The notes under the pieces are model-generated. The model saw only the letters and a list, made by a program, of their open reading frames with translations, was not told where the DNA came from and did not search any database. Below, piece after piece: positions 1-10,195 of a DNA stretch of 60,745 bases; the stretch's first letter is position 1, and every line of letters starts with the position of its first letter. The translations under genes and the position numbers were made by a program. The DNA comes from Bacteroidota bacterium (lineage in GTDB: Bacteria; Bacteroidota; Bacteroidia; Flavobacteriales_E; Vicingaceae), in NCBI GenBank assembly GCA_016183805.1, contig JACPDX010000063.1, positions 1 to 60,745 of the forward strand, read 5' to 3'.

Positions 1-2439
1 TTTGTTTATCCATCAGTTGGAATTCATAATGTTACATTGACAGTAACAACTGATAGTGGTTGTACACATACGTTTAACACCAATGTAGAAGTTTATGCCA
101 ATCCGATAGCTAATTTTTCAACAGATACAGCATGTAATACCTATGCAACATCTTTTACGGATTTAACAGCAATAGGTAATTTTGGTATCCAAACATGGAA
201 TTGGGATTATGACAACAATGGAAGTGCAGATGCAAATGAACAAAATCCGAGTTTTATATTTTCTGGAGCAGGCACTTACCTCGTAAACTTAGCGGTAACC
301 GATACTTTTGGCTGTGTACATGATACCACCTTAGATGTAACAGTATCAGAAAACCCGATTGCAGCTTTTACCTATAGCAATGTATGTTTTGGAACAGCAA
401 CCACTTTTACCAATTTATCTAGCGACAATGGAGGAACAACTCCGATAGATACTTGGGAGTGGGATTATGAGGGAAATGGTTCAATAGATATAACTATGGA
501 AAACCCGACCAATACATTCTCTTCAGCAGGAACCTATCAAACAACATTGTATGTTACTAGTGTTTTAGGTTGTAAAGATACAGCCACGGTTGAGGTAGTT
601 GTTGATCCAATCCCTGTTGCAAATTTTACAGCAACCAGTGAGTGTTTTGAATACATAACCATGTTTACCAATACATCAACCATAACAACAGGTACAATTG
701 CACAAAACGATTGGGATTTTGATGATGGCTCCCCAATTGATAACAACATAGACCCTACTCATATTTATGGAAGTTCAGGAACGTTTAATGTGGAATTAAC
801 AGTAACTTCCGATAGTGGTTGTACTCATAGTGTTGTAGTTCCGGTTATAGTTTTTCCAAAACCAACAGCCGATTTTACAACAGCCGATATTTGTCAGAAT
901 TTAACAGCCCAATTTACAGACCAATCCAATGATAATGGAGGAACAATTACTCAACATGATTGGGATATCGATTTTGACGGTATTACTCATACTACTGATT
1001 ATACTTCTATAAATGCAACCAACAATTATGCAGTAGCAAATACTTATACGGTAGAATTAATCGTAACTACTTTTGATGGGTGTAAGGATACCGTTTCTAA
1101 TCCAATCATTATCCACCCTATGCCGGTAGCCGATTTTACCTATATAAATGATTGTGTTGATGCCGGAATAGATTTCACCAACACATCAACTGTATCTTCA
1201 GGAACTGTAGATGTTTGGGAATGGCAATTTGGAGATGCCCAAACATCTGCAATAGAAAACCCCACAAATAATTATGTTTTAGAAGGGATTTATGATGTTA
1301 AATTAGTTGTTACTACTAATAATAACTGTAAAGATTCTGTTATAAAAAATGATATAGAAGTTTGGCCATTGCCGGTTGTTAATTTTAGCCCAACGTCAGT
1401 TTGTTTAAATGATAGTACACAGTTTACCGATTTATCGACTGTTTCGAATTTATATACTGTAAACAATAATGTGGCATGGAGTTGGGATTTTGCAGATGGT
1501 ATAGGAACCAGTAGTGCTCAGCGTCCAATATACATGTACACTACCGATGGAATTTTTAATGCAACATTAACAGTAACAACCGACCATAATTGTGTAAATG
1601 ATACTACAATTCCTGTAACAGTTCATCCATTGCCCGTAGTAGATTTTACCCCTGACATTGTCGAAGGCTGTACACCGGTTTGTGTAACATTTACCGATAA
1701 CACCCAAATCCAAAATGCTGATGGAAGTACCATTACCCAATGGGATTGGGATTTTACCGATGATGGAATAACCGACAACATCAACCAAAATCCACCAAAT
1801 TGTTTTGTCAATCCATCACACAGCAGTGTCAGAGATTTTGATATTAGGTTAATAGCAACTTCAAATTTTGGATGTAAAGACACCTTAATTAAAGCGGATT
1901 ATATCCATTCCTATCCGATACCACTAGCAAGTTTTACCTATTGGCCAAACGATGAAGCTTCTATTGTAGATAATGATATTACATTTACCGATCAATCCAT
2001 AATAGGAACAGTATGGAACTGGAATTTAGGCGACGGAACCTTAACCAATGTCCAACATCCGGTTCACGAATATACAGATACAGGCTATTATTTGGTTGAA
2101 CTTAAAATTGAAAACATCTATGGTTGTATAGATTCCACACAAAAATATGTAAACATCAAACCCATATATGCCATATGGATACCCAATGCATTTACCCCAA
2201 ATGGAGATTTTACAAACGATTTCTTTTATGTAAATGGATATGGAATTAAAGAATTACAAGTAATGATTTTTAACCGTTGGGGAGAAAAAATATATGATGA
2301 TATTGGTGTTGAACAAATATGGGATGGTTTTTATAAAGGGAATTTAGTACAAACAGATGTGTATGTTTATAAGGTAAGAGCAAAAGACATATTTGACGAA
2401 TGGCATGATTACATCGGTAAAGTATCAGTAATCAGATAA
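1..2439 (+). CDS. PKD-repeat surface protein with gliding-motility-type (type B) C-terminal domain, 5' truncated by window
   Basis: The reading frame is open from base 1, so the true start lies upstream and at least 812 residues are visible. About eight complete PKD-like repeats of roughly 80 residues follow one another. Each has a WxWDF or WNWDY core and two cysteines, one near the first strand and one in a GC(K/T/V)D-type turn, suggesting one disulfide per repeat. The last 90 residues (IWIPNAFTPNGD, FNRWGEKIYD, WDGFYKG, DVYVYK) match the type B C-terminal domain used for secretion by the type IX system. Inference: a large secreted, surface-attached adhesin-like protein. It is paralogous to the next gene, with closely matching PKD cores and C-terminus. 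A hairpin terminator follows the stop. Confidence 0.9.
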   Translation, partial: FVYPSVGIHNVTLTVTTDSGCTHTFNTNVEVYANPIANFSTDTACNTYATSFTDLTAIGNFGIQTWNWDYDNNGSADANEQNPSFIFSGAGTYLVNLAVTDTFGCVHDTTLDVTVSENPIAAFTYSNVCFGTATTFTNLSSDNGGTTPIDTWEWDYEGNGSIDITMENPTNTFSSAGTYQTTLYVTSVLGCKDTATVEVVVDPIPVANFTATSECFEYITMFTNTSTITTGTIAQNDWDFDDGSPIDNNIDPTHIYGSSGTFNVELTVTSDSGCTHSVVVPVIVFPKPTADFTTADICQNLTAQFTDQSNDNGGTITQHDWDIDFDGITHTTDYTSINATNNYAVANTYTVELIVTTFDGCKDTVSNPIIIHPMPVADFTYINDCVDAGIDFTNTSTVSSGTVDVWEWQFGDAQTSAIENPTNNYVLEGIYDVKLVVTTNNNCKDSVIKNDIEVWPLPVVNFSPTSVCLNDSTQFTDLSTVSNLYTVNNNVAWSWDFADGIGTSSAQRPIYMYTTDGIFNATLTVTTDHNCVNDTTIPVTVHPLPVVDFTPDIVEGCTPVCVTFTDNTQIQNADGSTITQWDWDFTDDGITDNINQNPPNCFVNPSHSSVRDFDIRLIATSNFGCKDTLIKADYIHSYPIPLASFTYWPNDEASIVDNDITFTDQSIIGTVWNWNLGDGTLTNVQHPVHEYTDTGYYLVELKIENIYGCIDSTQKYVNIKPIYAIWIPNAFTPNGDFTNDFFYVNGYGIKELQVMIFNRWGEKIYDDIGVEQIWDGFYKGNLVQTDVYVYKVRAKDIFDEWHDYIGKVSVIR

Positions 2440-2455
2440 TAAAAAAACCAAAATT

Positions 2456-2501
2456 ATTAGATGAACTGTTTAAATTTTAAACAGCTCATCTAATTTTTTT
2501 T
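2456..2501 (+). terminator. Rho-independent terminator of the first PKD protein
   Basis: An inverted repeat (arms beginning ATTAGATGA and ending TCATCTAAT, with CTGTTTAAA/TTTAAACAG inside) is followed directly by eight T residues. It starts 16 bases after the stop codon of the upstream PKD gene and separates it from the next PKD gene. Confidence 0.85.
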
Positions 2502-2619
2502 GTGTAATCAAGTTTTATGTTCGACTTTTGGGTTTTAAATAAAAAATGAAAGCAACCATATGTAAATTCCTTTAGAAATAAATACTACAGCCTCAAATTC
2601 ATTTTACCTTCAAAAAATA

Positions 2620-5600
2620 ATGCACAAACATTTTCTATCCATTATACTATTATTGTTAAGTCTTTTATGTGCCAACATAAAATCAAATGCACAAACATTT
2701 CCAAATCCGGCAACCTTATCTACAGGGCAAGGTACTCAAGGAACTAATGACCCAATATGGCAAGTTTCGGATTGGTTTTTCGCATTACCACAAAATCCTC
2801 TAACCTTAGGTTATGTTCCTGCATACATTTCAAACAACTGTGCACCTGGAGCATGGATAGACCCGGCATCTCTTCCGCCACCGGTTAATAATGGAAACTG
2901 GATATCCGGGTCAGATATGATTTGTGATGGTATTGCAGGATATCGTTATTTTCGACTTATTTTAAATTTACCAGCCGATTGTGGTGGAAACAGTGTAACT
3001 ATCCCGGGTTCTTATACTTTGAATTTAGACGGTTATGTTGACAATACGTTAATGGATGTAATGATAAATGGAGTAAGCGAAAATTTAGCTGTTTTACCCG
3101 GAGGTGCTTTTATGGCAGGAACACAAGTAAATTTAGTATTAGACGGACCATGGGTTCCGGGAATAAATTATGTTGATTTTTTGGTTTATAATGGAGGGGG
3201 GCCTTATGGTTTGCTTATGGTCGCAAATTCAACAGTCAATATGTCGAATGATAGTGATGGTGATGGAATTGTTGATATGAACGATTTGTGTCCTTGCGAA
3301 GCAGGTACTAACCCTTACGGTTGTATTGATCCTATTAATCCGGGTAATTGTAACTCTAATCAAATACGAACAGCATTTACAAACGCTGGATGTATAGAAT
3401 TGTATAATTGCATCAATTCTTGTAGCATGTATTTTTTAAATCCACAATCGCTTTCAGGAACCGGGGCCCAAACTTTTGCACAATCCTTAGGGGCAAATTT
3501 AATTTCTATTCAAGATGCTGTAGAAAATCAATGTATTATTGATAATTTAAATAGTTTGGGCGAAAGTGGTGTAATATGGATAGGTTTTAATGATGAATTA
3601 GTCGAGGGGAGTTTCGTTTGGTACGACCAATCACCTATAACCTACACCAATTGGGCTGCTGGAGAGCCAAATAATTCAGGAAACGAAGATTATGTACAAA
3701 TTTATGTAAATGGACAATGGAACGATCTCGCTTTTGGTGGAAGTGCAAAATCCATTATTGAAGTGAATCTTTGCCCAGTGATTGATGCTGGAGTTAATCA
3801 GGTAATTTGTCAAGGAACTTCTGCTACATTAACGGCAAGTAACACGTTGTTTGGTTCTTCTCCATATTCTTATCAATGGACAAATGGTGCACCAACACAA
3901 TCAACTTCAGTAGCACCTGCTTCAACAACTACTTATGGAATTCTTTCAACCGATGCTTATGGTTGTACGGCTGCCGATACTGTTGTTGTAACAGTTTATG
4001 ATAATCCAACTGTTGTAGTTCCAATAGATACCATTGTTTGTGATGCCGCAACCATAACAGCTACAAATTATATAAGCCCAACCACAGGAACTACCTTTGA
4101 TTGGACAAACGACAATGTAAACATTGGTTTGGCAGCAAGCGGAACAGGAGATATTGCTTCATTTTCAGCAACAAATATTACCACAGCGCCCATAACGGCA
4201 AACATCACCGTAACGCCCACCGCCAACGGTTGTGTAGGAACATCTTCAACGTATTCGATAACTGTACATCCAACACCAACTGTTGTAGTTCCAATAGATA
4301 CCATTGTTTGTGATGCCGCAACCATAACAGCTACAAATTATACAAGCCCAACCACAGGAACTACCTTTGATTGGACAAACGACAATGTAAACATTGGTTT
4401 GGCAGTAAGCGGAACAGGAGATATTGCTTCATTTTCAGCAACAAATATTACCACAGCACCCATAACGGCAAACATCACCGTAACGCCCACCGCCAACGGT
4501 TGTGTAGGAACACCCTCTACGTACATCATAACTGTACATCCTTTACCAACTCCTAACTTTACTTTTTTAAATATATGCTTTGGTTCATTAAGTTCTTTTA
4601 CTGATTTATCCAATGCTAATGGAGGTGCTTTAGCCAATTGGAACTGGGATTTTACCAACAATGGTTCTGTGGATAATACCACTCAAAGTCCAAATAATGG
4701 CTATCCTGCTGTTGGTAGCTATACTGTTGAGTTAATGGTACAAACTGCATTGGGTTGTAAAGATTCGATAACCAAAACAGTTACTGTAAATCCGATACCT
4801 GTTGCAAATTTTTCAGCTACAAGCGAATGCCTAAATACTACAACTCAGTTTACAGATTCTTCAACTGTAATAACAGGAACAATATCAAGTTTTCAATGGG
4901 ATTTTGCTGATGGGAGTGGTACAGATACATTGCAATCACCAACTTACCTTTATACGGCTGCTAATACCTACAACGTAAGTTTAACTGTAATTTCGGATAG
5001 CGGATGTATTAACACCATTGTAAAACCTGTTACCGTATTTAACAATCCTATAGCAGCTTTTACCACTACAGATGTTTGCCAGAATATTACAGCAAACTTT
5101 GATAGTAGTCCATCAAATGGCAATGGAGGAACTATTGACCAATGGAACTGGGATATAGATTTTGATGGTATAACTCATACTACTGACTATACTAGCCAAA
5201 ATCCAACAAACAATTATGCAACAGCTAATAATTATACTGTCGAATTAATTGTTACCACTACTGACGGATGTAGTGACACGATTACCAATCCAATAACTAT
5301 TTTTCCAATGCCAATAGCAAGTTATTCTTATACAGACACCTGTTATGGAATAGCCAATAGTTTTACGGATAATTCAACCGTTTCTTCAGGAACAATTACC
5401 AATTGGGATTGGGACTTTGGTGATACCCAAACGTCAAACATAGAAGACCCAACACATGATTATTTAATAGAAGGTATCTATTCGGTTGAATTAATTGTTA
5501 CAACAAACAACAGTTGTAGCGACACTATAGTGAAAAATAACATTGAAGTTTGGCCATTGCCTGATGTAAACTTTACAACAATACCGGTTTGTTTAAACAA

Positions 5601-6618
5601 TATAACTCAATTTACAGATACATCAACAGTTTCTAATCTATATACCGTAAATACCAATGAAACTTGGGCTTGGGATTTTGGTGATGGGGTGGGAGTGAGC
5701 AACATTCAATATCCAAATTATATGTATGCTTCCGATGGTGTTTTTATGACAACATTAACAGTAACAACAGACCGTAATTGTTCAAATTTTATAACCAAGC
5801 CGGTTACCGTTTACCCATTGCCAGAAGCAGATTTTGTTGCTGATAATCCCAGTGACTGTTCACCTGTTGAAGGTATATTAACAAACTTAACTACTATAAG
5901 TGGTATAAGCACAATTACACAATGGGATTGGGATTTTAATGGTGATGGTATAACAGATAACAATGGTGAAAATCCATTTTATAGCTTTAGCAACCCGTCG
6001 CGAACAAGTATTAAAGATTTTACCATTAGATTGATAGCTACATCAAATTTTGGATGTAAGGATACCTTAACAAAAAACAATTACATTTATTCACATCCAA
6101 ATCCTTTAGCAAGTTTTAGTTATTGGCCCAATGAAGTAACTATTGTTGATAAAGAATTAACCTTTTCCGATCAATCCATTATTGCTACTACTTGGGAATG
6201 GGATTTAGGTGATGGTACGACGTCTGATTTACAACATCCTATCCACGAATATGCGGATACGGGTTATTTTTTAGTGGCACTTACCATCGAAAATCAATAT
6301 GGTTGTAGAGATTCAACTCAAAAATACATTCAAATAAAACCAATTTATGCAGTTTGGATTCCGAATGCTTTTACGCCAAATAACGATTTTATTAATGATT
6401 ATTTTAGCGTTGATGGATATGGAATATTACAGTTACAGATGTCTATTTATAACAAATGGGGTGAATTATTGTATGAAAGTGATGAGTTAGCACCTAAATG
6501 GGATGGAACCTATAAAGGTGATGTGGTTGAGGAGGGTGTTTATGTGTATAAATTGAGAGTATATGACATCCTTTTTGAATGGCATGATTACATTGGTAAA
6601 CTAAATGTGGTAAGGTAA
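2620..6618 (+). CDS. Giant secreted protein: TSP3-like segment, C-type lectin domain, Ig-like and PKD repeats, type B C-terminal domain
   Basis: 1332 residues. A signal peptide (about residues 1-25, ending NAQ) is followed by a unique 180-residue N-terminal domain. Next comes a calcium-binding thrombospondin type 3-like segment (DSDGDGIVD, about 211-220). A C-type lectin domain spans about 268-387, with the WIGFND, EPN (about 349) and QWND motifs expected for Ca2+-dependent mannose-type sugar binding. Two almost identical 90-residue modules occupy about 463-642, followed by seven or so PKD repeats with paired cysteines. The end (IWIPNAFTPNNDFIND, WDGTYKGDV, VYVYKLR) is a type B sorting domain of the type IX secretion system. 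Inference: a sugar-binding surface or gliding adhesin. It is tandem to a PKD paralogue, but the terminator between them suggests a separate transcript. Confidence 0.9.
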   Translation: MHKHFLSIILLLLSLLCANIKSNAQTFPNPATLSTGQGTQGTNDPIWQVSDWFFALPQNPLTLGYVPAYISNNCAPGAWIDPASLPPPVNNGNWISGSDMICDGIAGYRYFRLILNLPADCGGNSVTIPGSYTLNLDGYVDNTLMDVMINGVSENLAVLPGGAFMAGTQVNLVLDGPWVPGINYVDFLVYNGGGPYGLLMVANSTVNMSNDSDGDGIVDMNDLCPCEAGTNPYGCIDPINPGNCNSNQIRTAFTNAGCIELYNCINSCSMYFLNPQSLSGTGAQTFAQSLGANLISIQDAVENQCIIDNLNSLGESGVIWIGFNDELVEGSFVWYDQSPITYTNWAAGEPNNSGNEDYVQIYVNGQWNDLAFGGSAKSIIEVNLCPVIDAGVNQVICQGTSATLTASNTLFGSSPYSYQWTNGAPTQSTSVAPASTTTYGILSTDAYGCTAADTVVVTVYDNPTVVVPIDTIVCDAATITATNYISPTTGTTFDWTNDNVNIGLAASGTGDIASFSATNITTAPITANITVTPTANGCVGTSSTYSITVHPTPTVVVPIDTIVCDAATITATNYTSPTTGTTFDWTNDNVNIGLAVSGTGDIASFSATNITTAPITANITVTPTANGCVGTPSTYIITVHPLPTPNFTFLNICFGSLSSFTDLSNANGGALANWNWDFTNNGSVDNTTQSPNNGYPAVGSYTVELMVQTALGCKDSITKTVTVNPIPVANFSATSECLNTTTQFTDSSTVITGTISSFQWDFADGSGTDTLQSPTYLYTAANTYNVSLTVISDSGCINTIVKPVTVFNNPIAAFTTTDVCQNITANFDSSPSNGNGGTIDQWNWDIDFDGITHTTDYTSQNPTNNYATANNYTVELIVTTTDGCSDTITNPITIFPMPIASYSYTDTCYGIANSFTDNSTVSSGTITNWDWDFGDTQTSNIEDPTHDYLIEGIYSVELIVTTNNSCSDTIVKNNIEVWPLPDVNFTTIPVCLNNITQFTDTSTVSNLYTVNTNETWAWDFGDGVGVSNIQYPNYMYASDGVFMTTLTVTTDRNCSNFITKPVTVYPLPEADFVADNPSDCSPVEGILTNLTTISGISTITQWDWDFNGDGITDNNGENPFYSFSNPSRTSIKDFTIRLIATSNFGCKDTLTKNNYIYSHPNPLASFSYWPNEVTIVDKELTFSDQSIIATTWEWDLGDGTTSDLQHPIHEYADTGYFLVALTIENQYGCRDSTQKYIQIKPIYAVWIPNAFTPNNDFINDYFSVDGYGILQLQMSIYNKWGELLYESDELAPKWDGTYKGDVVEEGVYVYKLRVYDILFEWHDYIGKLNVVR
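4006..4545 (+). repeat. Tandem 270-bp internal duplication (two copies) inside the lectin/PKD protein gene
   Basis: Bases 4006-4275 and 4276-4545 are nearly identical over their first 230 bases, with only about three substitutions. They diverge slightly over the last 40. The period is exactly 270 bp (90 codons), so the frame is kept and one Ig-like module is doubled. The rest of the gene shows only old, diverged repeats, so this is a recent duplication or a gene-conversion event. Confidence 0.95.
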
Positions 6619-6633
6619 TATAGAAGCCAGAGA

Positions 6634-6663
6634 ACCGAAGTTGGAAGTGCTTCCAACTTCGGT
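6634..6663. terminator. Hairpin between convergent genes, possible bidirectional terminator
   Basis: A perfect 14-bp stem (ACCGAAGTTGGAAG and its complement) with a 2-base loop lies in the 53-bp gap between the convergent PKD gene and the LolA-like gene. There is no long T-run on either side, so terminator function is inferred from position. The arm resembles the degenerate GAAGTTGGAAG tract beside the minisatellite near 9.97 kb. Confidence 0.5.
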
Positions 6664-6671
6664 CTTAGAAC

Positions 6672-7313
6672 TTACTCTCTCAAATCAATTACTTCAACTT
6701 TTGGATGTTTGGTTTTGTCAAATGTAAATAGGCTGTCTGGCAAAGCAGTATTAGTGGTAAATGTTTTAATTTTATAAGTCATTTCGCTGCCGTCTTTACC
6801 ATAAACTTTTACCTCTTTAATTTCATTTTTTAATTTATCGATAAATAAAGCTATTCGATGAAACGATTTAGAACTTGCATCTTTCGGATAAAGATTTATG
6901 GTATAGATGTTGTTTTTTTCCTCAACAAATTTGTATTTAAATCCAGTTTCATAAAGTGTAAATAATTTGTTTGGACTAAAAGTTCCATCATTTTCATCCT
7001 CAGATAAATTATTGATATGAACTTCTTCTGATTCTTTGATGTACGTCCAAATGGTATTCCCATCCGAAATCACATTTTGACCTTTAATAGATAAGTTGTA
7101 TTTATTTCCTTTTAATTGAATAGAACCCTCTTGAGTTTCGTTTACACCATCTTTTTTGTTTGAAATGGTATATTGAAAATCAGCTTTTATGGTAGTGTAG
7201 GCTTTAGTTTTTTTACTTAGGTTGTCTAAGATGCCTTTTGCTTGAGTATCTTCTTGAGCATTACTATTTAATGCAAAAAGGATAGTAAGAACTAGAGTTA
7301 TTAATTTTTTCAT
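6672..7313 (-). CDS. LolA-like outer membrane lipoprotein carrier protein
   Basis: 213 residues with a signal peptide ending NAQ at about residue 19. The body matches the LolA fold pattern: KAYTTIKADFQYTISNK, GSIQLKGNKYNLSI, a WTYIKESEEV strand, then NPKD-type strands and an ALPDSLFTFD tail. The family shuttles lipoproteins through the periplasm from the LolCDE complex to the outer membrane. Only 19 bp separate it from ftsK upstream on the same strand, an arrangement often seen in Flavobacteria, so it is probably co-transcribed with ftsK. Assignment is to the LolA family; its role in this organism is inferred. Confidence 0.8.
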   Translation of the reverse strand: MKKLITLVLTILFALNSNAQEDTQAKGILDNLSKKTKAYTTIKADFQYTISNKKDGVNETQEGSIQLKGNKYNLSIKGQNVISDGNTIWTYIKESEEVHINNLSEDENDGTFSPNKLFTLYETGFKYKFVEEKNNIYTINLYPKDASSKSFHRIALFIDKLKNEIKEVKVYGKDGSEMTYKIKTFTTNTALPDSLFTFDKTKHPKVEVIDLRE

Positions 7314-7332
7314 TTTTATTGTGTTTAATGTT

Positions 7333-9870
7333 TTAACTGTTTGAATTGTTCATGTCAGACAAGAATTGTTCCAAAGTTGCCATGTCGGTAATTAAAACTT
7401 GGCGAGCCCTGCTTCCTTCAAACGGACCAATTATTCCCGCAGATTCCATTTGGTCAACTAAACGACCTGCACGGTTGTATCCAATTTTTAATTTTCGTTG
7501 AAGCAAAGATGCTGAACCTTGTTGACTCGACACAATAATTCTTGCCGCATCATCAAATAAGGAGTCTTTATCATCATCATCAAAAGTGCCTGAACCACCA
7601 GTTGCCGATTCGCCAACAAATTCAGGTAAAGTAAACACCTCGGGGTAACCACGTTGATTGCCAATAAATTCGCAAATACGTTCCACTTCAGGGGTGTCAA
7701 CAAACGCACATTGTACCCTAACCAAATCATTGCCTTGCGATATTAACATGTCTCCTTTTCCAATCAATTGATCTGCTCCACTGGTATCTAATATGGTTCT
7801 GGAGTTAATTCCGGAAGTAACTCTAAATGCTATTCTGCCAGGAAAGTTCGCTTTAATAATTCCTGTAATAATATTGGCATCGGGTCGTTGTGTCGCAATA
7901 ATTAAGTGTATTCCAATAGCACGTGCCAATTGTGCTAATCGGGCAATAGGGGTTTCCACTTCTTTACCGGCAGTCATAATTAAATCGGCAAATTCATCGA
8001 TTACGAGAACGATATAAGGCAAAAATTTATGACCATCGTTAGGATTTAATTTGCGTTGTACAAATTTGCTGTTGTACTCCACAATGTTACGAACCATCGC
8101 ATCTTTTAGTAATCCATAACGCTGGTCCATTTCTATACAAAGTGAATTCAACGTGTTGATAACCTTTTGATTGTCTGTGATAATGGCTTCTTCGGTATCG
8201 GGTAATTTAGCTAAGAAGTGACGTTCAATCTTATTGTAAAGCGTTAACTCTACTTTTTTAGGGTCAACCAACACAAATTTTAATTGTGAAGGATGTTTTT
8301 TGTAAAGCAAAGATGTTAATACAGCATTTAACCCAACCGATTTTCCTTGACCTGTAGCACCAGCCATTAGAAGGTGAGGCATTTTTGCTAAATCAAAAAC
8401 AAAAGTTTCGTTGGTAATGGTTTTTCCCATTACAATAGGAAGTTCCATTTTGGCATTTTGAAATCTATCAGAGGCAATACATGTTCTCATGGATACAATT
8501 TCCGGGCTCAAATTAGGAACTTCAATTCCTATGGTTCCTTTTCCAGGCATTGGGGCAATAATACGTATGCCCAAAGCGGCTAAACTCAATGCAATATCAT
8601 CTTCAAGGTTTTTTATTTTAGAAATCCGAACGCCCGCTTCTGGAATTATTTCGTATAAAGTAACCGTAGGTCCGATGGTGGCTTTAATGGATGAAATTTT
8701 AATGCTATAGTTTTGTAGCGTTTCTAAAATTCTGTTTTTATTGGCTTCAAGTTCTTCCTGAGTAACTGTTCGTTGGGTATTTCCAAAATCTTTTAAAAGT
8801 TCAATGGAAGGAAGCTGATACGAAGACAAATCAAGCGTAGGGTCGTACTCGCCAAATTCTGCAACCTTACTGTTTATTTCCGATTCGGTTAAAATTTCTT
8901 CAATTTCTTCTACCTCCTCCACAACAAATGAAACACCACTATCATCAATTGGTTTTTTTTGGTCTTTTTCATTGCTTAACGTAGAAAGTGTAATTGGTTC
9001 TTCAATTCCATCTTCTTCTAAATCTTCAACTTTTGTATTAGATAAATGATGCTCAACATCAATAGGGTCTTCATTTAAAGAAACTTCATTTTCAAAAATG
9101 TCGTCATTCACTTTGTTTTCCTTAAACTTATTCGCTTGTTTAATCGAGAAAGCTTCATTTTCTTCTTCTATATCTTCTTCCTCCATCACTTTTTCGGAAG
9201 AACCCGTTTTGAAAAAATCGAACGAAATGTTAAAATTGGTAATTAAAAAAATCAATAAGCTAAAAGTCAGTACTAACCCTACACCAATTTTACCAACAAT
9301 ACTAATTAACCATAAAGTGGCTTCATATCCAAAAGTACCTCCTAAAATAGGTTGTTTAGCGAAAACAAAAGCAAAAGCAATGGAAAGCCATACAATGGCA
9401 AAAGTTGAATAAAGTATTATTTTTTTTATGGGGAAAAGCTCAACTTTAAAAAGGATTCTGAACCCTAATAAAAAAAATAGAAAAGCAAATATAAACGAGG
9501 AAACTCCAAACCCACCATAAATAAATTGATGGGATAGTAATCCGCCAAATTTACCCATCCAGTTTTCTAAAATAACCTCATTATTAAAAAGGATGTTGCT
9601 CCAACTTTCACTTAATTTATCTTGATCAATTTTCCAAGTAAACAAATAGGAAGCAAAAGAAAGAATACAAAATAAGGAGAAGACAATAAGTGTTACACCG
9701 GTTATTTTTAAAAACTTTTCGTTGGTAAAAAATAAAGTAATTGGCTTAAAAAAACGGAATGAAGTTTTAGTAGATGGTGTTGATTTTTTAACTCCGATAG
9801 CACCGGTAGCTTTCGGGGTGGTAGTTTCTTCAATTGGGTTTGCTTCGGTTTTAAACTGATTTCTAGCCAT
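7333..9870 (-). CDS. ftsK: DNA translocase FtsK
   Basis: 845 residues from the ATG chosen here (MARNQFK). A TTG 15 bases upstream is possible but less likely. The order is four or five membrane helices (about 45-220), an acidic Glu-rich linker (about 225-335), the FtsK/SpoIIIE motor with Walker A GATGQGKS at about 504-511 and VLVIDEFADL as Walker B, and a C-terminal gamma winged helix (AARIIVSSQQGSASLLQRKLKIG), which in the family reads KOPS-type polarity sequences. The protein pumps DNA at the division septum and activates XerCD dimer resolution. A Bacteroidota -7 box (TATCTTTG on the minus strand, 9893-9900) lies just upstream. First gene of an operon with the LolA-like gene. Confidence 0.95.
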   Translation of the reverse strand: MARNQFKTEANPIEETTTPKATGAIGVKKSTPSTKTSFRFFKPITLFFTNEKFLKITGVTLIVFSLFCILSFASYLFTWKIDQDKLSESWSNILFNNEVILENWMGKFGGLLSHQFIYGGFGVSSFIFAFLFFLLGFRILFKVELFPIKKIILYSTFAIVWLSIAFAFVFAKQPILGGTFGYEATLWLISIVGKIGVGLVLTFSLLIFLITNFNISFDFFKTGSSEKVMEEEDIEEENEAFSIKQANKFKENKVNDDIFENEVSLNEDPIDVEHHLSNTKVEDLEEDGIEEPITLSTLSNEKDQKKPIDDSGVSFVVEEVEEIEEILTESEINSKVAEFGEYDPTLDLSSYQLPSIELLKDFGNTQRTVTQEELEANKNRILETLQNYSIKISSIKATIGPTVTLYEIIPEAGVRISKIKNLEDDIALSLAALGIRIIAPMPGKGTIGIEVPNLSPEIVSMRTCIASDRFQNAKMELPIVMGKTITNETFVFDLAKMPHLLMAGATGQGKSVGLNAVLTSLLYKKHPSQLKFVLVDPKKVELTLYNKIERHFLAKLPDTEEAIITDNQKVINTLNSLCIEMDQRYGLLKDAMVRNIVEYNSKFVQRKLNPNDGHKFLPYIVLVIDEFADLIMTAGKEVETPIARLAQLARAIGIHLIIATQRPDANIITGIIKANFPGRIAFRVTSGINSRTILDTSGADQLIGKGDMLISQGNDLVRVQCAFVDTPEVERICEFIGNQRGYPEVFTLPEFVGESATGGSGTFDDDDKDSLFDDAARIIVSSQQGSASLLQRKLKIGYNRAGRLVDQMESAGIIGPFEGSRARQVLITDMATLEQFLSDMNNSNS

Positions 9871-10009
9871 TAATTGTAAATTCAATAATTTTCAAAGATA
9901 AATAAATAGAGCTGAACGAAACTTTAATTACAGGTTATTAAGTAACAATGAGGTGTGAATAAAATAAAAAGAAGTTGGAAGTTGGAAGACTGAAGTTGGA
10001 AGACCGAAT

Positions 10010-10195
10010 ACTGAAGACTGAGAACTGAAGACTGAGAACTGAAGACTGAGAACTGAAGACTGAGAACTGAAGACTGAGAACTGAAGACTGAGAACTGAAG
10101 ACTGAGAACTGAAGACTGAGAACTGAAGACTGAGAACTGAAGACTGAGAACTGAAGAACTGAAGACTGAGAACTGAAGACTGAGAACTGAAGACT
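10010..10195. repeat. 14-bp minisatellite (unit GAACTGAAGACTGA, about 13 copies)
   Basis: The 14-base unit GAACTGAAGACTGA repeats almost perfectly head to tail, with one shortened unit near 10150. A degenerate leader (GAAGTTGGAAG variants, 9971-10009) precedes it. The array runs right up to the stop codon of the lipoprotein gene on the minus strand and fills the gap to ftsK. Read on the minus strand it gives a 90-codon open frame of SVFSSQ-type repeats, judged to be an artefact of the period. Copy number may vary between strains. Confidence 0.95.

Noticed and set aside
4101-4556. Two short plus-strand frames in the 270-bp duplication
   Set aside because: Out-of-frame shadows of the lectin/PKD gene, duplicated with it.
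10010-10195. Repeat array considered as a CRISPR
   Set aside because: Unit is only 14 bp, copies are contiguous with no unique spacers and no cas genes are nearby.
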